Assembly: GCF_016056295.1 (NCBI RefSeq)
Contig: NZ_JAECZB010000009.1
Location: 33,730-97,729 of the forward strand
Length of the DNA stretch: 64,000 nucleotides
Reading direction: 5' to 3'
Source of the DNA: Atlanticothrix silvestris CENA357
GTDB taxonomy: Bacteria; Cyanobacteriota; Cyanobacteriia; Cyanobacteriales; Nostocaceae
Shown: piece after piece, positions 31,052 to 41,555 of the stretch
Position numbering within the stretch: the stretch's first letter is position 1
How the letters are laid out: the number at the start of each line of letters is the position of its first letter
Position numbers and translations under genes: made by a program
Notes under the pieces: model-generated
Database searches by the model: none
Seen by the model: only the letters and a program-made list of their open reading frames with translations
Told to the model about the DNA's origin: nothing

Positions 31052-31058
31052 AAATACT

Positions 31059-32423
31059 ATGGCTCCCCAAGCTCCTACAATTTTTTCCCTTCAAGCACCC
31101 AAGGATATTTCGCTTAACGAAATTGAAGCGGAATTGAATCAAATTTGGCAAAGTTACGGTATTACTGGCGAGGATGGTGGACTTCCTGCTGCAACACGGG
31201 CTACCACATTTACTTTAGTAGTTTACGAACCAGAAGAAACCCAATATCTGTTAGCGGCTTTGGGATTTTACAACGGCCCAATTGATGGCATTTTAGGGCC
31301 TCAGATGGATGTAGCGCTACGACAAGTCCAAAAACAACATGATCTGCCGGAAACTGGAACAGCAACCCCAGAGACTTTGGCTGTATTGCGGGAAGAATTC
31401 GCTAAACGTCAGGGAAATGGTACAGGAGACAATGTTTCCTATAATTCTAATGCCACAAGTCCCAGAATTGCTGATGAAATTGCTCTCCGCAACCCCTGCC
31501 GAATTATTGCGCTGTTTCCCATTGCTGGCGAAGATGAAGGAGTTAAGGCTCAAGTTTCTGCCTATTGCCCCATCCAAAAGCAATCTTCAAGTACACTCAT
31601 CTGCTGCGAATACATCACTCTCAGTGGTACTGCTTCTGCCTTAGAACGGGTGGGAGGAATGATTCCAGCACTATTAATTGGTGGCTTGCCAAAATTTCTT
31701 TGGTGGAAAGCTACACCAGACCCGAACAACTCTCTGTTTAAGCGTTTGGCAGCAGTCTGCAATAATGTCATTGTAGATTCTTGCAACTTTAACGAACCAG
31801 AAAGTGATTTACTCAGCTTACAAGAGTTACTAGAAACTGGTATACCTTTAGCTGATTTAAACTGGCGACGCTTATCAGCTTGGCAAGAGTTGACCGCTGA
31901 AGCCTACGATTCACCCCATCGTCGAGCTGCGCTGAAAGAAATTGACCGCGTTACCATTGATTACGAAAAAGGCAACCCCGCCCAAGCGTTGCTGTTTTTA
32001 GGTTGGCTAGCAAGTCGGTTGGAATGGCTGCCGATTTCTTATCAACACGAAAACGGAGACTATGATATCACCCACATTAATTTTTTGGGTCAAGAACAAC
32101 GGCAAATAGAAGCCGAGTTAGCTGGAGTTCCGGTTGCTGATGTCGGTGAAATTATAGGTGACTTGATTGCTTTGCGTCTGAGTTCGACAAATCCGCAAGC
32201 CGACTGTGGTACGGTAATTTGTTCGGAAACTGGTGGTTGTATGCGGATGGAAACACATGGTGGTGCCCAATCTGCGGGATTGTTTCAACAAGTAAGTTCA
32301 CTTTCTGAACAAAAGGCAGAAGCGTTACTGAGTCAGCAGGTGCAGCGCTGGGGTCGTGAATCACTGTTTGAAGAAAGTCTAGGAGTCATAGCAAAGATTC
32401 TCAAATCGGGAACTGAAAGTTAA
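31059..32423 (+). CDS. opcA: OpcA, allosteric effector of glucose-6-phosphate dehydrogenase
   Basis: OpcA binds and activates Zwf and is itself linked to thioredoxin control. The 454-residue protein has a peptidoglycan-binding-like segment around 60-110 (YLLAALGFYNGPIDGILGPQ) and the OpcA core (GGMIPALLIGGLPKFLWWKA; FLGWLASRLEWLPISY). The start ATG comes 7 bases after a 12-unit heptamer repeat and has no Shine-Dalgarno sequence. It lies in the same direction as zwf, 138 bases downstream; whether the two are cotranscribed through the repeat is not shown by the sequence. Confidence 0.94.
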   Translation: MAPQAPTIFSLQAPKDISLNEIEAELNQIWQSYGITGEDGGLPAATRATTFTLVVYEPEETQYLLAALGFYNGPIDGILGPQMDVALRQVQKQHDLPETGTATPETLAVLREEFAKRQGNGTGDNVSYNSNATSPRIADEIALRNPCRIIALFPIAGEDEGVKAQVSAYCPIQKQSSSTLICCEYITLSGTASALERVGGMIPALLIGGLPKFLWWKATPDPNNSLFKRLAAVCNNVIVDSCNFNEPESDLLSLQELLETGIPLADLNWRRLSAWQELTAEAYDSPHRRAALKEIDRVTIDYEKGNPAQALLFLGWLASRLEWLPISYQHENGDYDITHINFLGQEQRQIEAELAGVPVADVGEIIGDLIALRLSSTNPQADCGTVICSETGGCMRMETHGGAQSAGLFQQVSSLSEQKAEALLSQQVQRWGRESLFEESLGVIAKILKSGTES

Positions 32424-32478
32424 GAGTTAGGAATTAGGAGTTATAATTCATAACTTCTTACTCTCCACTGTTAACTTT
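32415..32478. repeat. Nested inverted repeat between opcA and the cobyrinate synthase gene
   Basis: aaagttaa near 32416 pairs with ttaacttt near 32471, and inside it agttat-aattc-ataact forms a perfect stem (about 32441-32457). A T run follows on the plus strand, so it may end opcA transcription. It reaches the start codon of the next gene. Confidence 0.6.
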
Positions 32479-32481
32479 TTT

Positions 32482-33900
32482 ATGGCTTTAATCATTGCAG
32501 GAGAACGTAGTGGGGTGGGCAAGACAACAGTCACGCTCACCCTTTTAGCATCTTTATGCCGTCGTGGTATCGCGGTGCAATCTTTCAAGGTAGGCCCAGA
32601 CTATATTGACCCGATGTTTCATCAGCACGTTACTAATCGTGCTTGTCGGAATTTAGATCCGGTGTTGACTTCTGAAGCTTACGTTCAACAATGTTTTGCT
32701 CGTCATAGCCAGCTGTGTGAATATGCTTTGGTGGAAGGAGTAATGGGGTTGTTTGATGGAATTGGGGATGGGTCAAAGGGCATGGGGCATGGAGAAGAAA
32801 AGCAAAAATCAACTGACTTTGCGAGTACAGCGCATATTGCACGGCTTTTAGATTTGCCTGTGGTGTTGGTGATTGATTGTAGTCGCTTGTCTGGTTCTGT
32901 AGCTGCGATCGCCCACGGCTATCAATCTTTTGATCCGAAAATTAAAATGGCTGGGGTGGTATTAAATCGAGTCGGTAGCGATCGCCATTTATCGTTACTC
33001 AAAGATTCCCTAGAACCGTTAAAATTACCTGTTCTTGGTGTGCTGCGCCGTCAAGATAATATTACAATTCCCGATCGCCATTTAGGTTTAGTACCTACAG
33101 CAGAACTTCCCGAACTCAATGCTGTGATTGATCGTCTTGCAGATTTAGGTGATAGTTGCTTCGATTGGCAACGTTTGTTACCCCTATTAAAGTCTGAAGT
33201 TCTCAGCACTCCTTCCCTCTCTGTTTCCCTGCCCCTTTGCCCCTCTAACCTCAGAATTGCAGTTGCCCGCGATCGCGCTTTTAATTTTTACTATCAAGAC
33301 AATCTCGATTTGCTGCAACAATTGGGTGCAGAGTTAGTTTTCTGGAGTCCATTAACAGATGCAAAACTACCGCCAGATATACAGGGAATGTATTTTGGGG
33401 GTGGTTTTCCAGAAGTTTTTGCCCAGCAACTAGCAGCAAATACCAGTGCCTGTGAGGCAGTGAAAACGGCAATTATTGGGGGGATGCCTGCGATCGCTGA
33501 GTGTGGAGGATTAATGTATTTATGCGAACGAATTATTGATTTTGAAGAACAATCTTGGCCGATGGTGGGAGTGTTGCCTACATCTGCTGTAATGGGTAAA
33601 CGCTTAACTTTAGGGTATCGCCGCGCGGTAGCTTTACAAAATAGTTTATTAATGGATGCAGGCACAACTGTTTATGGACATGAGTTTCATCGTTCCCATT
33701 TAATCTCAGCTCCTAATCAGCCTCTATTTGAAACTTCTCGCTACGATTGTGAAGAAAACATGGGTAGTGAAGGATGGAGTTGGTTTGGAAATGTTCACGC
33801 CTCTTATGTGCATCTTCACTGGGGAGATAGTGTCGAGATTCCCCAACGGTTTTTAGCAGATTGCCTTGAACGAAAGGTATCAGTTTTTGGTTTTATTTAG
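32482..33900 (+). CDS. cbiA: Cobyrinic acid a,c-diamide synthase
   Basis: Amidates the a and c side chains of cobyrinic acid with glutamine and ATP in cobamide synthesis. The ATP site is IAGERSGVGKTTVTLTLL near the start; YDPMF-like SFKVGPDYIDPMFHQHV and EGVMGLFDG are family motifs. The glutaminase part has MYFGGGFPEVFAQQLAAN and the nucleophilic cysteine in IAECGGLMYLC, ending with HEFHRSHL and a catalytic-type His near VHLHWG. Length 472 is normal. The stop overlaps the convergent gene at 33893 by eight bases. No cobalamin riboswitch was seen upstream. Confidence 0.92.
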   Translation: MALIIAGERSGVGKTTVTLTLLASLCRRGIAVQSFKVGPDYIDPMFHQHVTNRACRNLDPVLTSEAYVQQCFARHSQLCEYALVEGVMGLFDGIGDGSKGMGHGEEKQKSTDFASTAHIARLLDLPVVLVIDCSRLSGSVAAIAHGYQSFDPKIKMAGVVLNRVGSDRHLSLLKDSLEPLKLPVLGVLRRQDNITIPDRHLGLVPTAELPELNAVIDRLADLGDSCFDWQRLLPLLKSEVLSTPSLSVSLPLCPSNLRIAVARDRAFNFYYQDNLDLLQQLGAELVFWSPLTDAKLPPDIQGMYFGGGFPEVFAQQLAANTSACEAVKTAIIGGMPAIAECGGLMYLCERIIDFEEQSWPMVGVLPTSAVMGKRLTLGYRRAVALQNSLLMDAGTTVYGHEFHRSHLISAPNQPLFETSRYDCEENMGSEGWSWFGNVHASYVHLHWGDSVEIPQRFLADCLERKVSVFGFI

Positions 33901-34558
33901 GTTCGAGGTTATTATTTAAGCCCTCAGTTGATTTCCCAGTAGAATCAAAAACTAGATTTACATTCGGTTGATCTGTACTAGCACGTAAAACGGCTTTTTC
34001 GTAAGCTTTTACGATTTCTTGAAAATCATTAGGTTCTTTGACACTATATTTAAGTCGAATCAGCAAACTTCGGCCTTCTTCAGCTAAACTGCGATGAAAA
34101 GTAGACCACTGAGCAACTGGAATTACAGAGCGAATCGAAACTAGAGAAGTAGCTAAACACCCTAAAAGCGCTCTTGTTTTGGTATCATCTGCCACAGCAA
34201 GAGCTAGTGTTGCTCCCACACTACTAAAAAGCATCAACAGATTCCAAAACCAATTTAAAGTACTACTATATTCATATTTAATTATCAAGTTTTCACAAAT
34301 ATCATATTTTAATTGCTCTATAGTTGCTGCACTTATTGATGTATCATTTTTAACTAAATTTGAGGCCAAAGATGTAGCTTTATTGGCAAATTCTGATGTA
34401 TAAATGCACTGCTTAGTTGCTTGTTCTTTATTAGGTTGTTGTCTCCAAGTCCACAACAAAATCAATGCAAATACAACACCGACGACACCGACAAAAATCC
34501 AACGCAATTGTAATTGTTGGTTTATATTATCCGGCTTGGATTCTAACTTTTTTTCCAT
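33893..34558 (-). CDS. Hypothetical membrane protein
   Basis: I do not recognise it. 221 residues: a charged N-terminus, a membrane segment at about 19-38 (WIFVGVVGVVFALILLW), a roughly 60-residue soluble part with two cysteines, a second hydrophobic stretch at about 100-150 (LNWFWNLLMLFSSVGATLALAVA, then LLGCLATSLVSI), and a cytosolic helical tail. The tail motif HRSLAEEGRSLLIRLKYSV recalls 2TM effector domains of the SLATT kind, but not enough to claim. It ends inside the cbiA stop region (convergent). Confidence 0.6.
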   Translation of the reverse strand: MEKKLESKPDNINQQLQLRWIFVGVVGVVFALILLWTWRQQPNKEQATKQCIYTSEFANKATSLASNLVKNDTSISAATIEQLKYDICENLIIKYEYSSTLNWFWNLLMLFSSVGATLALAVADDTKTRALLGCLATSLVSIRSVIPVAQWSTFHRSLAEEGRSLLIRLKYSVKEPNDFQEIVKAYEKAVLRASTDQPNVNLVFDSTGKSTEGLNNNLEPK

Positions 34559-34619
34559 AAAATAATTGACAGAGCAAGCAAAATTTTATTTATAGTCAAA
34601 ACAATTGGTAATTAAATAA

Positions 34620-35063
34620 CTAATGACGCTGTGAAGTAGTCACATTAACATTGTCATTAAGTCTGCGAATTAGACGAGATAACTCTCTAATAATATTCAC
34701 GGCTATTTCTGGTGTTTCCTCAATGGCATCATAAAGTTGCTCTTGTGTCAGTTCCAAAAATTCACAAGGTTCTAAAGTAGTAGCAGAGGCGGAACGGGGC
34801 TGAGTATCAAATACTGCCATTTCTCCAAAGTATTTTCCTTGTTCTACTTCTGCTAATTGTTTATCTCCAATGTGGACTTTAACTCGGCCTGAAACAACAA
34901 TATACAGCGATCGCCCCTCTTCTCCTTGTCTAAAAATGGTGTAATTAGCTGGAAATTGCAGTTCATGCATTACTGAAGTCAGCCGCACAATAAAATCATC
35001 CCGCAGTTCTTTAAATATTGGGACTCGCCGGACAAATAATAAACGGTCAACGCTGCTAAGCAT
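34620..35063 (-). CDS. Cyclic-nucleotide-binding domain protein
   Basis: 147 residues that consist only of one CNMP-binding domain: IFRQGEEGRSLYIVVSGRVKVH and GKYFGEMAVFDTQPRSASATTL, the phosphate-binding cassette with Glu and Arg (FGEMAVFDTQPRSA) intact, then a C-helix. There is no DNA-binding or channel part, so it may act as a stand-alone sensor or partner subunit. It starts next to a P-type ATPase gene that runs the other way, leaving a 245-base shared upstream region. Confidence 0.85.
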   Translation of the reverse strand: MLSSVDRLLFVRRVPIFKELRDDFIVRLTSVMHELQFPANYTIFRQGEEGRSLYIVVSGRVKVHIGDKQLAEVEQGKYFGEMAVFDTQPRSASATTLEPCEFLELTQEQLYDAIEETPEIAVNIIRELSRLIRRLNDNVNVTTSQRH

Positions 35064-35308
35064 GATTAATAGTTAAAAATTACACATTAATAATATCAGG
35101 GGAAATTACGACTGACATTAGTCAGAGCGCGATTAGCCATATTAACCTAGACCGGGGAAAAGGAGCGAATTTATAGATTGTCACCCTGTTGTCATGATCA
35201 ATGGTCACGATAAGTAGTAAACGTCTCTTCTACTACAGGTATTGTCAACCTCCACTGACTTGAGTACTCGCCAGATTTTGACTAATTTAGAATTTCGGAA
35301 AAAATTTT

Positions 35309-38059
35309 ATGCCTGCAACTGCAATGGGTGGCCAAATAACACCTCAGTATCATGAGCTTCCTGCACAGGAAGTTGCCAAAACCCTCAATAGCGACACAGA
35401 AAAGGGTTTAATTACAGCAGAAATCAACAAACGTATCGAACAGTTTGGCAAAAATGAACTCAAAGGTAAACCCGGAAAACCAGCTTGGTTAAGATTCTTA
35501 TTACAATTTAATCAAGCTCTGCTCTACATTCTGCTCGTTGCAGGCATCATCAAAGCGCTGCTGGGGTCATGGACAAATGCAGCGGTAATTTGGGGCGTAA
35601 CTTTGATTAATGCCATTATCGGCTTTGTACAAGAATCAAAAGCTGAAGGAGCGATCGCCGCCTTAGCAAAAGCCGTCTCCACGGAAGCAATGGTAATTCG
35701 CAACGGTCAAAAATCGCGAATTTCTTCCCAAGAAATTGTTCCCGGCGATGTCGTGTTGCTGACTTCTGGTGATAAGGTTCCTGCTGATTTGCGCTTGTTG
35801 AATACACGCAATTTGCAGGTGGATGAGTCAGCGCTAACTGGGGAATCTGTACCCGTAGAAAAATCAACTCAACCTGTCGGCTCAGATACTCCCTTGGCAG
35901 AGCGAGTTAATATGGCTTATGCAGGTAGCTTTGTCACCTTTGGGCAAGGAAGCGGTCTGGTTGTAGGTACAGGTAGTTCCACAGAAATGGGGCGAATATC
36001 CCAGTCTTTGGAAACAGGAAGTAGCCTTAGTACGCCCCTAACACGAAAGTTTGATAAATTTAGTCAAAAATTGCTCTACGTAATTTTGGGGCTGGCGACT
36101 CTCACCTTTGCTGTAGGTTTGGGGCAAGGGCGTTCATGGGTAGAAATGTTTGAAGCCGCTGTGGCTTTGGCTGTCAGTGCGATCCCAGAAGGATTACCGG
36201 CGGTGGTGACAGTTACAATGGCTATTGGGGTGAATCGAATGGCACGCCGTCACGCCATTATTCGCAAGTTACCCGCCGTGGAAACTTTAGGTGGTGCTAC
36301 GGTAATTTGTTCTGATAAAACTGGCACTCTGACCGAAAACCAGATGACAGTACAAGCAATTTATGCCGGCGGACAAAACTTCTCAGTTAGTGGTACAGGT
36401 TACAGTCCTGAAGGCGAAATTTTATTTGAGCAACAGCCTGTAGATTTAGAGACGGGAAATTTCCCATCTCTCAAAGCCTGTATCATGGCTGGTTTACTTT
36501 GTACTGACTCTCATCTAGAACAAAAAGATGGTAATTGGACTGTAGTTGGCGACCCAACTGAAGGTGCTTTAATTGCAGTTGCAAATAAAGTAGGGTGGAA
36601 TCAGTCTCAGATGGCTGAGTTAACTCCCAGAATAGATGGCATTCCCTTTGAATCTCAGTTTCAGTACATGGCGACGCTACACGATCGCTCTCAGTCAACA
36701 GCACAAACAGGTAATGGTGCTAAAACTCTTTATGTGAAAGGTTCCGTAGAAGCAATTACCAGCCGTTGTCAGCAAATGTTTAATGCTGATGGACAGCCAG
36801 AACCAATCAACCACGAATTAGTGGCACAGCAGGTGCAAGCAATGGCAGAACAAGGGTTGCGGGTACTTGCTTTCGCTCAAAAAACTGTAGCAGATAATCA
36901 GAACTCAGTAGAACATGATGATATTGATACTGGGCTGATATTTCTGGGTTTACAAGGGATGATTGACCCGCCGCGACCAGAAGTAATCGCTGCTGTGCGT
37001 GCCTGTAAAACTGCGGGGATACAGGTCAAAATGATTACTGGAGATCATATTACTACAGCCAAAGCGATCGCCGAACGTATCGGTTTAGAAAGAGATGGCA
37101 AAGTGCAGGCCTTTGAGGGTAGACAACTGACTGAAATGGACGACCCAGAACTAGCCCAGGCTGTAGAAGCAGGTGTAATATTTGCCAGAGTCGCCCCCGA
37201 TCAAAAACTCCGGTTGGTCGAAGCTTTGCAGTCTAAAGGCGAAATTGTCGCCATGACTGGAGATGGCGTAAATGACGCACCAGCCCTAAGACAAGCTGAT
37301 ATTGGTGTAGCGATGGGTGGTGCAGGCACAGATGTCGCCAGAGAAGCTGCCGATATGTTGCTCACAGATGATAACTTTGCCTCCATTGAAGCCGCAGTGG
37401 AAGAAGGCCGGACAGTGTATCAGAACTTGCAAAAGGCGATCGCCTTTATTCTACCTGTCAACGGTGGCGAATCAATGACAATTCTGATTAGTGCTTTATT
37501 TGCTAGAGATTTGCCAATTTTGTCACTGCAAGTTCTATGGTTGAATATGGTTAACTCGGTGACAATGACCGTACCTTTGGCATTTGAACCCAAATCTGAT
37601 CGGGTGATGAAACAAGCACCCCGCAACCCCAGGGAGCCGTTACTTTCAGGGACGCTGTTACAGCGAATTGTGGCAGTTTCTGTGTTCAATTGGATTCTAA
37701 TTTTCGGGATGTTTGAGTGGGCGCGTCAAAGTACGGGAGATATTAACTTAGCCAGAACAATGGCAATTCAAGCTTTGGTCGCTGCGAGAATTGTTTATCT
37801 ATTAAGTATTAGCCAATTAGGAAATGCTATTTTTAGAAAAATCAGTGGCAAGGCTGCTGAAATTAGTGATTTTCCTGCGATCGCTATTGGTATACTCTGC
37901 ACAGTGGTACTGCAAGTTATCTTCAGCCAATGGAGTTTAATGAATAATTTGTTTGCTACTGCACCACTGAATTTAAATCAATGGCTCATTTGTTTGATTC
38001 CCACATTGCCAATGCTGCCCGTGGCTTTGTTTGTAAATCGCATTGATCCAGTTGAATAA
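35309..38059 (+). CDS. P2-type cation-transporting ATPase
   Basis: An ATP-driven membrane cation pump of 916 residues. Seen in order: cation ATPase N-terminal domain (about 12-75), TM pair (66-110), actuator TGES at 177-180, PEGLP at 293-297 in TM4, the phosphorylated Asp336 in CSDKTGTLT (334-342), then the nucleotide domain, [12 protein letters not shown] and the C-terminal TM bundle. PEGLPA suits calcium or sodium/potassium-like pumps (PacL/PMA1 relatives in cyanobacteria); ion choice is not settled. The 'gtt' of a putative start is ATG with no strong Shine-Dalgarno sequence. It diverges from the CNMP protein. Confidence 0.9.
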   Translation: MPATAMGGQITPQYHELPAQEVAKTLNSDTEKGLITAEINKRIEQFGKNELKGKPGKPAWLRFLLQFNQALLYILLVAGIIKALLGSWTNAAVIWGVTLINAIIGFVQESKAEGAIAALAKAVSTEAMVIRNGQKSRISSQEIVPGDVVLLTSGDKVPADLRLLNTRNLQVDESALTGESVPVEKSTQPVGSDTPLAERVNMAYAGSFVTFGQGSGLVVGTGSSTEMGRISQSLETGSSLSTPLTRKFDKFSQKLLYVILGLATLTFAVGLGQGRSWVEMFEAAVALAVSAIPEGLPAVVTVTMAIGVNRMARRHAIIRKLPAVETLGGATVICSDKTGTLTENQMTVQAIYAGGQNFSVSGTGYSPEGEILFEQQPVDLETGNFPSLKACIMAGLLCTDSHLEQKDGNWTVVGDPTEGALIAVANKVGWNQSQMAELTPRIDGIPFESQFQYMATLHDRSQSTAQTGNGAKTLYVKGSVEAITSRCQQMFNADGQPEPINHELVAQQVQAMAEQGLRVLAFAQKTVADNQNSVEHDDIDTGLIFLGLQGMIDPPRPEVIAAVRACKTAGIQVKMITGDHITTAKAIAERIGLERDGKVQAFEGRQLTEMDDPELAQAVEAGVIFARVAPDQKLRLVEALQSKGEIVAMTGDGVNDAPALRQADIGVAMGGAGTDVAREAADMLLTDDNFASIEAAVEEGRTVYQNLQKAIAFILPVNGGESMTILISALFARDLPILSLQVLWLNMVNSVTMTVPLAFEPKSDRVMKQAPRNPREPLLSGTLLQRIVAVSVFNWILIFGMFEWARQSTGDINLARTMAIQALVAARIVYLLSISQLGNAIFRKISGKAAEISDFPAIAIGILCTVVLQVIFSQWSLMNNLFATAPLNLNQWLICLIPTLPMLPVALFVNRIDPVE

Positions 38060-38209
38060 TAGAAGAAGAGGTTAGGAACTAGGGGCTAGAGAGTGTGGGG
38101 AGCAGGGGAGAAATAACTAAAGAACTCTGGGATGCTCCTAATAACTCTTGCCTATTGCCCAGTACCCAATGCTTCGCTCAATTAAGAATTAAAAATTGAA
38201 TTGATTTAA

Positions 38210-38237
38210 TTTTTAATTTTTAATTTTTAATTTTTAA
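38210..38237 (+). repeat. Four heptamers TTTTTAA before the UPF0182 gene
   Basis: Positions 38210-38237 are four perfect copies. The complementary aattaaaaattg at about 38187 can pair with it. The repeat ends 18 bases before the start codon at 38256. Confidence 0.8.
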
Positions 38238-38255
38238 TTACCGAAGAGATGCCCT

Positions 38256-41200
38256 ATGCCCAAAAAAGTCATGTTCTGGAAATGGAGCTTTAGATTATTA
38301 ATCATCTTCCTGGGATTGTGGCTACTCTTGGATCTGAGTTCCCGCCTAGGTGCAGAGATTTTCTGGTTTCAGGAAGTCAACTATCTGCAAGTATTTTTAC
38401 TAAGAATATTGACTAGGGGCGGTTTATGGATAGTTGTAGCTGGGATCACTGCTGCCTATCTGCTAGGGAATCTCACTTTGGCACAACGGCTAAAGTATCC
38501 CCAGTCTTTGAAAATTGCAGAGGTCAGGCGTGAATCAGCAGGACTTAGCTTTGAACTAAAAAATTTTCTTAGTCCTCATTATTTAAAACGTGATCAAATT
38601 AGTAAACCGGATACCCGCAGCGCACCACTGAGATTGCACTGGCTGTTGCCTGTAGTTTTGGTATTTAGCCTGTTGGTGGGGTTAATGCTAGTTCACTATG
38701 GTGAAATTGCCTTATCCTACTGGGGTGCTTCAATTAACAAGGTTAGTTTACCTGTTCCTGCCTTATTTCGACCAGAGATTATCTGGCAATTGGGCAGACA
38801 GATTGTTGCTAAAATTTTGTATTCTGGCTTGGTTTTGGGAGCAGCGATCGCTATACTAATGTATCCGCGATTTTTCTTGACAGCGATCGCAATTATATTC
38901 AGTATCCTCTTGAGCTTAATATTGTCCCAAAATTGGGCAAAGGTGCTGCAATATTTTCACCCCACTCTCTTCAATAAATCTGAGCCTTTATTTGGTCAAG
39001 ATATTAGTTTCTATATATTTTCCCTACCCTTCTGGGAACTGCTAGAACTCTGGCTGATGGGATTATTTTTATATAGTTTTCTGGCTGTTGCTTTGACCTA
39101 TCTTTTATCAGCAGACAGTCTTAGCCAAGGAATTTTTCCTGGGTTTTCATCCCAACAGCAGCGTCATTTATACGGTTTGGGTGGCTTGTTGATGCTAGTA
39201 GTGGCGCTAAGCTACTGGCTGAGCCGCTATGAACTGGTTTATTCCAAACGCGGGGTGAGTTACGGTGCTAGCTATACCGATGTTACAGCACAGTTACCAG
39301 CCTATAATGTCTTGTGCATTTTGGCAGTAGCGATCGCAATTTACCTGCTGCTGAGAACGTTTTTTTGGCAACCCAAGTCTCGCTATCGCCAATTAGTGTT
39401 TTATGGTTTAGGGTCTTATCTTGTGCTAGTTGTAACCGCTGGCTTTATTCTCCCCACAGCGGTGCAATATTTAATTGTCCAGCCTAATGAATTGCAACGA
39501 GAGCAACCTTACATTCAACGTACTATTGCTTTAACTAGGCAAGCATTTGATTTAGAAGCAATTAATGCTATAAGTTTTGACCCCCAAGGAAAACTAACTG
39601 AAGCTGATATCAAAGCTAATGACTTGACAATTCGCAATATTCGTCTTTGGGATCAGCGACCACTATTAGAAACTAACCGCCAACTGCAACAATTTCGACC
39701 TTACTATCGTTTCCCTGATGCTGATATTGACAGGTACACTCTGCAAACAGACGCTACCTCACGCCGGCCAGCTTCTCCTCAAAAGCTACCAGCGCCAGAT
39801 CAAGAACCAGTTGAACCCACAGAACGACGGCAAGTACTGATTGCAGCTAGAGAATTAGACTACAGTGCCGTACCGCAGCAGGCTCAGACATGGGTTAACC
39901 GTAATTTAATTTATACACATGGTTACGGTTTCACATTGAGTCCGGTGAATACAGTTGCAGCCGGTGGTTTACCAGAATATTTTGTCAAAGATATTGCAGG
40001 TAGTAACGAAGGGGCTTTGAGTACTTCTAGTGAAGCCATTCGTGACAGCATTCCAATTGGAGAACCCCGGATTTATTATGGCGAAATTAGTAATACTTAT
40101 GTAATGACCAAGACCAGAGTCCGAGAACTCGATTATCCCAGTGGAAGCGACAACGTTTACAATACCTACGATGGTCGGGGTGGTGTGCAAATCGGTTCGT
40201 TGTGGCGACGATGCTTATTTGCTCTGTATTTAAAAGACTGGAAAATGTTACTGACGCGGGATTTTTTACCTGAGACTAAGGTATTATTCCGGCGGAATAT
40301 CAACCAAAGAATCCGGGCGATCGCACCTTTTTTAAAATTTGACAGCGATCCCTATTTAGTCGCTGCCAATGCCAATCCTGATACTCTTAATCAACAGTTA
40401 CCAGGAACAGAAAACTATCTTTACTGGATTGTTGATGCTTATACAACCAGCGATCGCTATCCCTACTCAGACACGGGTAGTGACGGCATTAACTACATTC
40501 GTAACTCTGTCAAGGTAGTGATTGATGCTTACCACGGCAGTATTGACTTTTATATTGCTGATCCTAGAGATCCAATCATCGCCACTTGGTCAGCGATATT
40601 TCCCAACATGTTCAAACCTCTCAGTGCGATGCCAGTCAATCTCCGGAACCATATTCGCTATCCGGTAGACTTTTTCAAAATTCAAGCTGAGCAGTTGTTG
40701 GTCTACCACATGACTGACCCCCAGGTGTTTTATAACCGAGAAGACCAGTGGCAGATTCCTAATGAAATCTATGGTAGTGAAGCCCGGCCAGTAGAGCCTT
40801 ACTATTTAATTACCAGCTTACCCACCGTAGATTTTGAAGAATTTATCCTGCTACTGCCATATACTCCTAAACAGCGAAATAATTTAATCGCTTGGTTAGC
40901 AGCGCGATCGGATGGCGAAAATTACGGTAAGTTGTTGGTTTATATCTTTCCTAAACAGCGCTTGGTTTACGGCCCAGAGCAAATCGAAGCGCGGATTAAC
41001 CAAGACCCAGTAATTTCACAACAAATTTCCCTGTGGAATCGCCAAGGTTCGAGAGTTGTTCAAGGCAATCTTTTAATCATTCCCATTGAACAATCTTTGT
41101 TATACGTTGAGCCAATTTATCTAGAAGCCACCCAAAATAGTTTACCAACTTTAGTGCGGGTAGTCGTGGCTTACGAAAACCGCATTGTCATGACCCAAAC

Positions 41201-41306
41201 TCTAGAACAAGCATTGCAAGCAATCTTTCAACCAGAAGTTACACCAGCACCGGCGATTATTCGTCCCGTTGAGGAACCACCTTTGTCTGGGGAATCAGGA
41301 ACTTAA
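38256..41306 (+). CDS. UPF0182 family membrane protein
   Basis: A large integral membrane protein of 1016 residues of unknown function. The N-terminal third has seven or so hydrophobic helices (about 10-30, 50-70, 125-150, 180-200, 205-230, 265-290, 300-320, 350-400), followed by a large extracytoplasmic domain. Family signs are [12 protein letters not shown] (about 330), NPVxLxN-type [16 protein letters not shown], and [16 protein letters not shown]. Length is normal for the family. The gene stands alone, after the P-type ATPase and heptamer repeats. Confidence 0.92.
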   Translation: MPKKVMFWKWSFRLLIIFLGLWLLLDLSSRLGAEIFWFQEVNYLQVFLLRILTRGGLWIVVAGITAAYLLGNLTLAQRLKYPQSLKIAEVRRESAGLSFELKNFLSPHYLKRDQISKPDTRSAPLRLHWLLPVVLVFSLLVGLMLVHYGEIALSYWGASINKVSLPVPALFRPEIIWQLGRQIVAKILYSGLVLGAAIAILMYPRFFLTAIAIIFSILLSLILSQNWAKVLQYFHPTLFNKSEPLFGQDISFYIFSLPFWELLELWLMGLFLYSFLAVALTYLLSADSLSQGIFPGFSSQQQRHLYGLGGLLMLVVALSYWLSRYELVYSKRGVSYGASYTDVTAQLPAYNVLCILAVAIAIYLLLRTFFWQPKSRYRQLVFYGLGSYLVLVVTAGFILPTAVQYLIVQPNELQREQPYIQRTIALTRQAFDLEAINAISFDPQGKLTEADIKANDLTIRNIRLWDQRPLLETNRQLQQFRPYYRFPDADIDRYTLQTDATSRRPASPQKLPAPDQEPVEPTERRQVLIAARELDYSAVPQQAQTWVNRNLIYTHGYGFTLSPVNTVAAGGLPEYFVKDIAGSNEGALSTSSEAIRDSIPIGEPRIYYGEISNTYVMTKTRVRELDYPSGSDNVYNTYDGRGGVQIGSLWRRCLFALYLKDWKMLLTRDFLPETKVLFRRNINQRIRAIAPFLKFDSDPYLVAANANPDTLNQQLPGTENYLYWIVDAYTTSDRYPYSDTGSDGINYIRNSVKVVIDAYHGSIDFYIADPRDPIIATWSAIFPNMFKPLSAMPVNLRNHIRYPVDFFKIQAEQLLVYHMTDPQVFYNREDQWQIPNEIYGSEARPVEPYYLITSLPTVDFEEFILLLPYTPKQRNNLIAWLAARSDGENYGKLLVYIFPKQRLVYGPEQIEARINQDPVISQQISLWNRQGSRVVQGNLLIIPIEQSLLYVEPIYLEATQNSLPTLVRVVVAYENRIVMTQTLEQALQAIFQPEVTPAPAIIRPVEEPPLSGESGT

Positions 41307-41332
41307 TTGAGCGTTTTTCTATCCTAATTAAT

Positions 41333-41535
41333 TTACTTAACAAAACTCAACCAATTAAATACATCTTCAACCGTCAGTTGCCAATCTTCTAAAACACTTA
41401 ACACAGGTAAAATATCTTGTTTTTCTTTTACTTCTGGCAACTGATTGGGCTGAAAAACTGTAATGGATTTATCATAAGCATCAATAAAATAGCCTAATTT
41501 CGTCCCATTTTTGATGCAAAATATAATTTTACGAA
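41333..41535 (-). pseudogene. 3' remnant of a Uma2-family gene
   Basis: The frame from about 41535 to the stop at 41333 encodes IFCIKNGTKLGYFIDAYDK, SITVFQPNQLPEV and DWQLTVEDVFNWL, the C-terminal part of Uma2 proteins (compare the copy at 17723). No N-terminal half exists; the upstream part of the open frame is simply the devA end read in another frame. It is a relic about 65 residues long. Confidence 0.75.
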
Positions 41536-41555
41536 TTACGCGCAACGATATTAGA

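Noticed and set aside
32424..32481. Cobalamin riboswitch before cbiA
   Set aside because: The spacer is only 58 bases and is fully explained by an inverted repeat.
33893..34558. SLATT-type antiphage effector
   Set aside because: Topology is only roughly similar, and no nucleotide-cyclase or other defence partner is adjacent.
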